Source: Gemmatimonadota bacterium (lineage in GTDB: Bacteria; Gemmatimonadota; Gemmatimonadetes; Longimicrobiales; UBA6960). From it: 5,928 nt of DNA. This document shows, piece after piece, positions 1-4,932 of this stretch (position 1 is the first letter of the stretch; the number at the start of each line of letters is the position of its first letter). Under the pieces are notes generated by a model. The model was given only the letters and a program-made list of their open reading frames with translations. It searched no databases and was not told the DNA's origin. The position numbers were made by a program, and so were the translations under genes. The stretch covers positions 1 through 5,928 of the forward strand of contig JAHWKH010000170.1 in the NCBI GenBank assembly GCA_019347995.1. Direction: 5' to 3'.

Positions 1-25
1 CGTCCACGATGAGGAGTCGCGCCAC
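1..25 (-). CDS. Start of a gene, possibly a response-regulator receiver domain (partial)
   Basis: Only eight complete codons are visible before the window ends. Reading leftward from a GTG at 25-23 gives (V/M)ARLLIVD, followed by a codon beginning with G. This hydrophobic first beta strand running into an acidic residue is how receiver domains of two-component response regulators usually begin (M-x-x-I-L-I-V-D-D/E), and a G-starting next codon permits the second acidic residue. The GTG lies 38 bases after the stop of the preceding gene on the same strand, a spacing that suits co-transcription. No good ribosome binding site is visible; the bases just upstream read GACCGAGACACCC. Other families can start with a similar strand, so the function is a guess, although a gene starting here is plausible. 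Confidence 0.35.
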
Positions 26-63
26 GGGTGTCTCGGTCGTCGGGGGAGCAGGAAGCGGCCGGG

Positions 64-720
64 TCAGCGGTCCGCGACGAGAAAGAGGCTGTCGCGCTGC
101 ACGTGGGCCGAGGCCAACCCCTCGGGAAGCGGTATGACCATCGACTGGGGCGCCAGCCCCTCCCGGTCCCGACGGCCGAAAGCGCGCAGGACTTCCGGGA
201 TCATGCGTCCGGGGAGCGGGATCCGTGAGGCCTCCATCCGGTGGATGGTGAGCGCCAGGTTCTCGCGCCCCCAGGCGCCCAGCGTGCCCTCCAGGACGAT
301 GTCGACCGTATCGGGCAGCAGCCCCAGGACCTGGTCCAGCGCCGGCAGGTCGGGAAAGGCGTCCACCGCCACGCGGGCGGAGAGGAAGATGCGGCCGTCG
401 TCCATGCGCACCCCGGGCCGGTCGACGCCCGGCGGCACCAACCCCGGAAGGGCGTAGCGCAGCATGCTGGACAGCTCGGCCTCGCCCAGCGCGAGGACCG
501 GTGGTCCTTCGCCGGCGCGGAAGCGCTCGAGCCTGTCGAGCGTGGCGTCGGCGAGCTCGGGCGACGGGGCCGGTCCGTCCCGCCCCGCCTCGGCCCGGCC
601 GAGCCAATCCTCCACGACGGGCAGGAGCGCGGGGCCCCAGCGCAGCCCGGCCCACGCCGCCACCACCACGACGGCGATGGCCACGAGGCGGCCGATGCAG
701 CTACGGGCGCGTCCGATCAT
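64..720 (-). CDS. Uncharacterised membrane-anchored protein, 218 residues
   Basis: I do not recognise this protein. It begins with a short basic stretch (MIGRARSCIGR) followed by one hydrophobic helix at about residues 11-27, with no convincing signal-peptidase site. The likely topology is a single N-terminal anchor with the rest outside the membrane. A Pro/Gly/Asp-rich linker (about 44-56) leads to a soluble domain of roughly 160 residues. That domain contains LALGEAELSSMLRYALPG at about 76-93, then alternating strand-like segments (IFLSARVAVDAFP, VDIVLEGTLGAW, NLALTIHRMEASRIPLPG), and ends in SLFLVADR. The pattern of a 'L-x-E-x-E-L-x-x-L' helix followed by long amphipathic strands loosely recalls the YpmS/LmeA-like extracytoplasmic lipid-binding folds, but that is inference from shape only. 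The ATG at 720 is used because no other start lies in frame between it and the upstream stop. It sits 46 bases after thpR and is probably in the same transcription unit. Codon use matches its neighbours. Confidence 0.8.
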   Translation of the reverse strand: MIGRARSCIGRLVAIAVVVVAAWAGLRWGPALLPVVEDWLGRAEAGRDGPAPSPELADATLDRLERFRAGEGPPVLALGEAELSSMLRYALPGLVPPGVDRPGVRMDDGRIFLSARVAVDAFPDLPALDQVLGLLPDTVDIVLEGTLGAWGRENLALTIHRMEASRIPLPGRMIPEVLRAFGRRDREGLAPQSMVIPLPEGLASAHVQRDSLFLVADR

Positions 721-766
721 GGGCTCGGCGGGTGTCGGAGATCGTGGCCCGGGGCTCCCGGGTCCC

Positions 767-1333
767 TCAGGAGCCGTCGCTCAGGTTGCGGCTCGCCACG
801 ACCGAATAGCGGGCGCCGGAACGCGAGAGATGGCTGCGCATCAGCTCCAGGCTCTTCACCTCGAAGCTCGCTTCGTACCCCATGGAGGCCGTGACCTCGT
901 CGAGCCCGCGAAACGCGCCGGCCCCACCCTCCTCGTCCACCCGGCCCAGCGTCAGGTGCGGGTGGAACGCCCGGGTCTCCCGGTCGAAGCCGATCTCCGC
1001 CAGCGCCCATTCGACGTCCTGCTTGAGACACCGGAGCGCCGGACTGGGTTCGACGCCGAGCCAGATGACGCGGGGACGGCGGATGGTCGGAAACGCGCCG
1101 AAGCCGCCCATCTCGACGGGAAAGGGCGCGTTGCTCCTCGCGATCTTCGTGAGGAGGCCGTCGATGCGCTCCACCCGGTCGGGCCGGACCTCGCCCAGGA
1201 ACTTCAGCGTGAGGTGGTAGTGGTCCGGCTCCACCCAGCGCACCGGGAGGCCCCGCTCGCGGAGCGTGGCGGCCTCCTTGTGGATGCGCTGACGCTCCTT
1301 CTTCGGGAGGCTGAGTGCTACGAAGAGACGCAT
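767..1333 (-). CDS. thpR: RNA 2',3'-cyclic phosphodiesterase (2H family, LigT/ThpR)
   Basis: This is a 188-residue member of the 2H phosphoesterase superfamily, the usual size for ThpR (formerly LigT, '2'-5' RNA ligase'). Enzymes of this family open 2',3'-cyclic phosphate ends of RNA to 2'-phosphates and can reversibly join 2'-5' linkages; they act in the cytoplasm. The start MRLFVALSLP matches the family's opening strand. Both catalytic H-x-T-x motifs are present and correctly spaced: H40-L-T42-L in HYHLTLKFLGEV and H126-L-T128-L in HPHLTLGRV, 86 residues apart. W33 in VRWVEPDHYH and the late segment SLELMRSHLSRSGARY (about 161-176) are also family-typical. All catalytic residues seem intact. 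The ATG at 1333 follows the upstream desulfurase gene by 28 bases with no clear Shine-Dalgarno site, so translation may be coupled to that gene. Co-transcription with 1362-2522 and 64-720 is likely. Confidence 0.95.
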   Translation of the reverse strand: MRLFVALSLPKKERQRIHKEAATLRERGLPVRWVEPDHYHLTLKFLGEVRPDRVERIDGLLTKIARSNAPFPVEMGGFGAFPTIRRPRVIWLGVEPSPALRCLKQDVEWALAEIGFDRETRAFHPHLTLGRVDEEGGAGAFRGLDEVTASMGYEASFEVKSLELMRSHLSRSGARYSVVASRNLSDGS

Positions 1334-1361
1334 GGGCTACCGGCGGGGGAAGACGAAGGGA

Positions 1362-2522
1362 TCATGCGACCGGCACGGTGGCGGACCCGGTGATGGCATC
1401 CATGGCCTCGACGGCCCGGTCCACGTCCTCCTCGGTGGAGGCCCAGCCCAGGGAGAAGCGCAGCGCGCCCGTCTCCGATGTCCCGAGGAGGCGGTGGACC
1501 TCGGGAGCGCAGTGGAGCCCGGAGCGGGTCATGACGCCGTGCTCCCGGTCCAGCCGCGTGGCGAGGGTGGCGGGATCGGCGTGGTCGCTCACCAGCGTGA
1601 CCACCGCGACGCCCCCGGGCGCCGGCGGCGACAGGACACGGACGCCGGGGACCGCCGCCAGCCCGTCCCGCAGGCGGGCCTTCAGGATGGCTTCGCGCCG
1701 ATGGAGGGCGGCGACGCCCGTCTCCAGCAGGTATTCGCATCCCGCGAGGAGGCCCGCCAGACCCGGAGCGTTCCCCGTCCCCGCCTCGAGGCGGTCGGGC
1801 ATCGCGTCGGGCATGTCGCGCCGGTTGGAATCCCCGCCCGTGCCGCCCGCGAGGAAGGGCTCCACGTCGACGCCTTCGCGGACCCACAGCCCTCCGGTGC
1901 CCTGGGGGCCGAGCAGCCCCTTGTGACCCGTGAAGGCCACCATGTCCGCGCCCTGCTCGGCGTGGCTCTCGTCGAGATGGCCGGCCGACTGAGCGGCGTC
2001 CACCAGCACGAGGGCGCCGGCGGCCCGGGCGCGCTTCGCGAGCTCCGCCAGGGGCATCCGTGTCCCCAGGACGTTCGACGCGGCGTTCACCACCAGGAGG
2101 CGGGCGCCGTCCAGGAGCCGCTCGGCGGCGTCCAGGTCGACGCTCCCATCGGGCGCGCCCTCCACCATGCGGACCTCGACCCCACGCTCGCGCGCCAGGT
2201 AGTGGACCGGCCGCAGCACGGCGTTGTGGTCGTAGGCGCTCACGACGACGACGTCGCCGCGGCGGAGAGTGCCCCACAGCGCCGTGTTGAGCGCATGGGT
2301 CGCGTTCTGCAGGAACGCGAGCCGGCCCGGGTCGCCGGGCAGCCCCAGGACCTTCATGAGGGCGCGGCGGCACCGGAACGCCACGCGCCCCGCCTCCACG
2401 GAGGCGCTGTGCCCGCCGCGGCCCGGCGTGGCGCCGCACGACGCGAGGAACTCGCTGACGGCGTCGCAGACGCTGGGAGGACGGACGGCGGAGGTGGCCG
2501 CGTAGTCCAGGTAGTGGCTCAT
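1362..2522 (-). CDS. PLP-dependent cysteine desulfurase family protein (class V aminotransferase)
   Basis: This 386-residue protein spans the full length of the class V aminotransferase fold. Members of the group remove sulfur from cysteine as an enzyme-bound persulfide, giving alanine, and supply it to Fe-S cluster or thio-cofactor assembly. Landmarks are LDYAATSAVRPP at 5-16, PGRGGHSASVEAG at 33-45, N73-A-T-H on the substrate side, DHN at 98-100, SNVLGT at 149-154, the PLP-ring aspartate D175 in LVDAAQSAGH, and the Schiff-base lysine K201 in FTGHKGLLGPQGTGGLWV. The likely catalytic cysteine is C338 in RSGLHCAP, close to the carboxyl end. The PGRGGH and RSGLHCAP signatures fit the SufS-like 'am_tr_V' subfamily better than housekeeping IscS. 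No scaffold (IscU/SufU), SufE or Rrf2-type regulator is next to it, so its sulfur acceptor is unknown and a related selenocysteine lyase activity cannot be ruled out. The ATG at 2522 fits the family N-terminus; GGGGA seven bases upstream could act as a weak ribosome binding site. Confidence 0.92.
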   Translation of the reverse strand: MSHYLDYAATSAVRPPSVCDAVSEFLASCGATPGRGGHSASVEAGRVAFRCRRALMKVLGLPGDPGRLAFLQNATHALNTALWGTLRRGDVVVVSAYDHNAVLRPVHYLARERGVEVRMVEGAPDGSVDLDAAERLLDGARLLVVNAASNVLGTRMPLAELAKRARAAGALVLVDAAQSAGHLDESHAEQGADMVAFTGHKGLLGPQGTGGLWVREGVDVEPFLAGGTGGDSNRRDMPDAMPDRLEAGTGNAPGLAGLLAGCEYLLETGVAALHRREAILKARLRDGLAAVPGVRVLSPPAPGGVAVVTLVSDHADPATLATRLDREHGVMTRSGLHCAPEVHRLLGTSETGALRFSLGWASTEEDVDRAVEAMDAITGSATVPVA

Positions 2523-2567
2523 GGGACGGTCCCCGGTCGGCTCCCTCGGGCGGGCGGGAAGGGCTGG

Positions 2568-2596
2568 AAGGTACCCCGGGGCCCCGACCCGATCAA
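2568..2596 (-). promoter_or_regulatory. Possible sigma-70-like promoter for the desulfurase-thpR unit
   Basis: On the minus strand a TTGATC (2596-2591) is separated by 17 bases from TACCTT (2573-2568), resembling -35 and -10 elements with four and three of six consensus matches. It lies in the 90-base gap between the mscS-type gene and the desulfurase gene and would give a leader of about 40 bases. A similar pair precedes the transporter gene near 4826-4853, with the identical -35 hexamer. The -10 match is weak, so this is a suggestion only. Confidence 0.3.
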
Positions 2597-2612
2597 GCGA
2601 CGGCGCGACCGG

Positions 2613-3638
2613 TCAGCGTCCTTCGCCATCGCCCCGCGGGACGGACATCGCGTCCTCTCCGGCCAACCAGGGCAGCGGCGCCCGTGCGTCGGGCTTCCCC
2701 TCCAGGGGATTCACGTACAGACGCTGGGTCGGATAGGCGAGGTCGATGTCGGGATGCCTGGCGAACGCCTCCAGGATGCCCTCCCACAGCGCCTGGGTGG
2801 TGCCCCGGCGGTGTCGCGGGTTGCAGAGGTAGCGCACGGTGAGGAGCACGCCGGAATCCTTCACCGTCGTGTACACGATCGGGGTGAACTTCTGATAGAA
2901 GATCAGCAGCGTGCGCGACGCGTCGCGCATGGCGCGCTCCGCCTGCTGCGGCACGTCGCCCACCGCCTCGTTGACGATCTCCTCCAGGATGGACTTCGCC
3001 TTGCGCCAGTCGCTCTCGAACGTCAGCAGCACCGGCACCTCGTGCCACAGGAAGGCGAACTGGGCCGTGTAGTTGGCGGTGGGCTCGGAGAAGACCTTGA
3101 GGTTGGGGACGTGGATGATCCTCCCGGTGCTCTGGTCCGCGTCGACCCAGTTGCCGATCTCGAGCAGGGTGAACTGGAAGATGCGCAGATCGACGACATC
3201 GCCCGAGTGCCCGGCGATCTGGATGCGGTCGCCCAGGTCGAAGGGCCGGCGCCACATGATGAAGAGCCAACCCGCCACGTTGGCGACCAGGTCCTTCAGC
3301 GCGATGGCGAGGCCCGCGGTGAGCAGCCCGATGAACGTCCCCAGGGAGGGGATGCCTTCGATCCAGATGTTGATGATGAGCAGCAGGGCCACCAGCGTGG
3401 CCACGTACCCCGAGAGCTTCCCCCACCGGTAGCGCACCCGGGGCTGGTCGACCCGCTGGAAGACGACCCCCAGGACCAGGCGCCGGACGACCATCACCGC
3501 CAGCACCACGAGCGCGGACAGCAGCACCTTGAACTGGAAGTCGCTGGAGACCCCCGTGAGGGACTCCACGAGCCGGCTGGCGCCCACGGCCGCCGTGTCC
3601 ATGGCCCGGCCCATCTCCTGGGTCACTCCCTGCGTCAT
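2613..3638 (-). CDS. MscS-family small-conductance mechanosensitive ion channel
   Basis: This inner-membrane channel opens under membrane tension and releases solutes during hypo-osmotic shock. Counting from the upstream ATG at 3644, the 343 residues show three hydrophobic segments: about 38-61 (VLLSALVVLAVMVV), 78-95 (SGYVATLVALLLIINIW) and the pore-lining Gly/Ala-rich stretch at about 101-130 (FIGLLTAGLAIALKDLVANV). Next comes the hallmark beta domain, MWRRPFDLGDRIQIAG at 130-145 with GDVVDLRIFQFTLLEI, then a TGRIIHVPN segment, and a cytoplasmic alpha/beta domain to about 310 ending in QRLYVN. The length is close to short MscS proteins, with a polar tail of about 30 residues. I prefer the ATG at 3638 because AGGA lies seven bases before it; the ATG at 3644 would sit only one base after that AGGA and adds just two residues. 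The neighbours do not reveal a specific osmolyte. It is probably transcribed apart from the transporter, given the 183-base gap upstream. Confidence 0.93.
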   Translation of the reverse strand: MTQGVTQEMGRAMDTAAVGASRLVESLTGVSSDFQFKVLLSALVVLAVMVVRRLVLGVVFQRVDQPRVRYRWGKLSGYVATLVALLLIINIWIEGIPSLGTFIGLLTAGLAIALKDLVANVAGWLFIMWRRPFDLGDRIQIAGHSGDVVDLRIFQFTLLEIGNWVDADQSTGRIIHVPNLKVFSEPTANYTAQFAFLWHEVPVLLTFESDWRKAKSILEEIVNEAVGDVPQQAERAMRDASRTLLIFYQKFTPIVYTTVKDSGVLLTVRYLCNPRHRRGTTQALWEGILEAFARHPDIDLAYPTQRLYVNPLEGKPDARAPLPWLAGEDAMSVPRGDGEGR

Positions 3639-3667
3639 CGACATGTCCTGCCGGGGAGAGCGGGAAG

Positions 3668-3687
3668 CCGCCGGAAGCGACCGGCGG
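3668..3687 (-). other. Perfect 7-bp GC stem-loop in the leader of the MscS-type gene
   Basis: CCGCCGG (3668-3674) and CCGGCGG (3681-3687) form a perfect inverted repeat around a six-base loop. It begins about 30 bases before the channel's start codon. No run of T follows it on the minus strand, so it does not look like a standard intrinsic terminator. It could be a leader hairpin of the channel mRNA or the 3' end of the transporter mRNA. An AT-richer patch just upstream, with TACCAT at 3702-3697, could be a -10 element, but no acceptable -35 is seen. Confidence 0.4.
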
Positions 3688-3759
3688 TACAGGTGAATGG
3701 TACCTCAGACCGCGGCCGCCGGAACAGGGGGCGCGCCTCCGGGGCGGCGGATCGCGCCT

Positions 3760-3774
3760 CCCCGCGAGGCGGGG
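3760..3774 (-). other. Short GC stem-loop downstream of the transporter gene
   Basis: CCCCGC (3760-3765) and GCGGGG (3769-3774) form a perfect 6-bp stem with a three-base loop, about 54 bases past the transporter's stop codon. The motif CGCGCCTCC occurs twice nearby (3732-3740 and 3753-3761), so several alternative pairings are possible. There is no T-tract, so termination here is speculative. The rest of the 3645-3827 gap holds no open frame or RNA gene that I can support. Confidence 0.25.
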
Positions 3775-3827
3775 GGCGATGCCGGTCGTGACCATGGCGA
3801 ACGCCGGCGCGGGGCGCGTTCCAGGGC

Positions 3828-4820
3828 TCAGTCCGCGGCGGGCCCCTCCGTGGGGCGGCGGGCCTGGCGGGGACGTCCCCGGGCCGTGATCACGGCCACC
3901 GCCGACAGGATGATGAAGCCGGCCAGGAGCGTGCGACCGGTGAGCGCCTCGTCGGCGAGGGCCCATCCGAGGAACAGGGCCACCACCGGGTTCACGTAGG
4001 CGTACGTGCTCACCCGCGCCGGGGTGGTGACCCTCAGGAGCCAGATGTACGCGCTGAACGCCACCAGCGACCCGAACACGACGAGGTAGGCCAGCGCCAG
4101 CGCCGAGCGCACGGTGATCGCTTCCGGGTCCACGCGTGCCCACTCACCGGTGAGGCCCCCGGCCAGCAGCAGGAGAAGCCCTCCCCACAACATCTGCAGG
4201 GCCGTGCCCATGCGCGGACGTGAGGGCATGGGGACCCGGCGTGAATGGATCGAGCCCACCGCCCACGCGAGCCCGCCCAGGAGCACGACGACGCCGCCCG
4301 CCAGGTCCCTGGGCCCGGCCGCGATCTCGCTCCCGCCGACCAGAAGCCCCACGCCCACGAGGCCCCACAGGAGGCCCCCGACGAGCACCGGCCCCGGGCG
4401 GCTCCCGCCGCCCCACAGCCAGTCCACCACCACCATCCAGAGGGGAACGACGGCCACCAGGAGCGCCACCAGGCCGGAGGCCACCCACTGCTCCGCCCAC
4501 ACCACCGCGCCGTTGCCGCCCAGCAGGAGGAGAGCGCCCACGACCGCGGTGTTCACCACCTGATGGCGCGTCGGACGCTCGGCTCCCAGGGCCAGCGCCC
4601 AGCCGTAGAGCAGGACGCCCGCCACCAGGAAGCGGGCCCCGGCCATGGTGAAGGGGGGGATGCTCTCGATGGCGATCCGGATCGCCAGGTACGTGGAGCC
4701 CCAGATGACGTAGATCGCCGCGAACGCCAGGACGAGCTTGAGCGTGGTGGGAGCGTCCGGGTCCGGCCGCGGCCCGCCGCGGGGGGACGGGAGGGTCGCG
4801 GGGGATTCGCCTGTTCGCAT
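3828..4820 (-). CDS. EamA/DMT-superfamily transporter (YedA-like)
   Basis: This 330-residue inner-membrane protein belongs to the drug/metabolite transporter superfamily, in which two copies of a five-helix EamA domain give ten helices. Such carriers usually export metabolites, amino acids or toxic compounds; the substrate cannot be read from the sequence. After a Pro-rich cytoplasmic tail (about 1-27) the first repeat starts with IYVIWGSTYLAIRIAIESIPPF (35-56), a hallmark of the YedA-like branch. Other family segments are GNGAVVWAEQWVASGLVALL (102-121) with PLWMVVVDW at 126-134. The second repeat carries FSAYIWLLRVTTPARVSTYA (255-274) and YVNPVVALFLGWALADE (275-291). It ends in an Arg/Pro-rich tail of about 16 residues. 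The ATG at 4820 has no Shine-Dalgarno site but lies five bases from a -10-like hexamer, consistent with a leaderless message. The gene is 112 bases from the end of the YifB gene. Confidence 0.93.
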   Translation of the reverse strand: MRTGESPATLPSPRGGPRPDPDAPTTLKLVLAFAAIYVIWGSTYLAIRIAIESIPPFTMAGARFLVAGVLLYGWALALGAERPTRHQVVNTAVVGALLLLGGNGAVVWAEQWVASGLVALLVAVVPLWMVVVDWLWGGGSRPGPVLVGGLLWGLVGVGLLVGGSEIAAGPRDLAGGVVVLLGGLAWAVGSIHSRRVPMPSRPRMGTALQMLWGGLLLLLAGGLTGEWARVDPEAITVRSALALAYLVVFGSLVAFSAYIWLLRVTTPARVSTYAYVNPVVALFLGWALADEALTGRTLLAGFIILSAVAVITARGRPRQARRPTEGPAAD

Positions 4821-4825
4821 CGAGG

Positions 4826-4853
4826 AAGATACCCCGGGCCGACATCAGATCAA
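4826..4853 (-). promoter_or_regulatory. Possible promoter for the transporter gene, giving a leaderless mRNA
   Basis: The minus strand shows TTGATC (4853-4848), a 16-base spacer, then TATCTT (4831-4826); each hexamer matches four of six sigma-70 consensus bases. Only five bases separate the -10-like element from the ATG at 4820, so transcription would start at or next to the A of the start codon. The lack of a ribosome binding site fits this arrangement. Evidence is motif matching only. Confidence 0.4.
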
Positions 4854-4932
4854 TCGGCGCGCTCGTGGCCGCGGGGGGCAGGGCGTTCGAATCGTCCTTC
4901 CGACGCGTGGGCGGCGCGCGCGCGCGAGCGAG

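Noticed and set aside
748..762. CCCGGG-GCT-CCCGGG inverted repeat just after the thpR stop, considered as a terminator
   Set aside because: The stem is only six bases with a three-base loop and no T-tract, and each arm is itself a palindrome of the sort common in GC-rich DNA. The next gene follows closely and looks co-transcribed.
464..1393. Plus-strand 309-codon open frame over thpR and the anchored protein gene
   Set aside because: It is antisense to two well-supported genes, has an Arg/Ala/Pro-rich composition and shows no family motif.
2523..2533. GGGACGGTCCC palindrome touching the desulfurase start codon, considered as an operator
   Set aside because: Arms of five bases around one base are expected by chance here, and no second copy or regulator gene supports it.
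1332..3791. A plus-strand open frame of 819 codons opposite the desulfurase and channel genes
   Set aside because: Its codons align exactly with the minus-strand codons, so its stops would need TTA, CTA or TCA in the real genes, which are rare at this GC content. The translation is low-complexity and rich in Arg, Gly and His with no recognisable domain, while both minus-strand genes carry full family motifs.
2593..4143. Minus-strand 516-codon open frame overlapping the channel and transporter genes
   Set aside because: It is an out-of-frame reading of genes with strong family matches. Its product is Arg/Gly/Pro-rich and has no coherent membrane segments.
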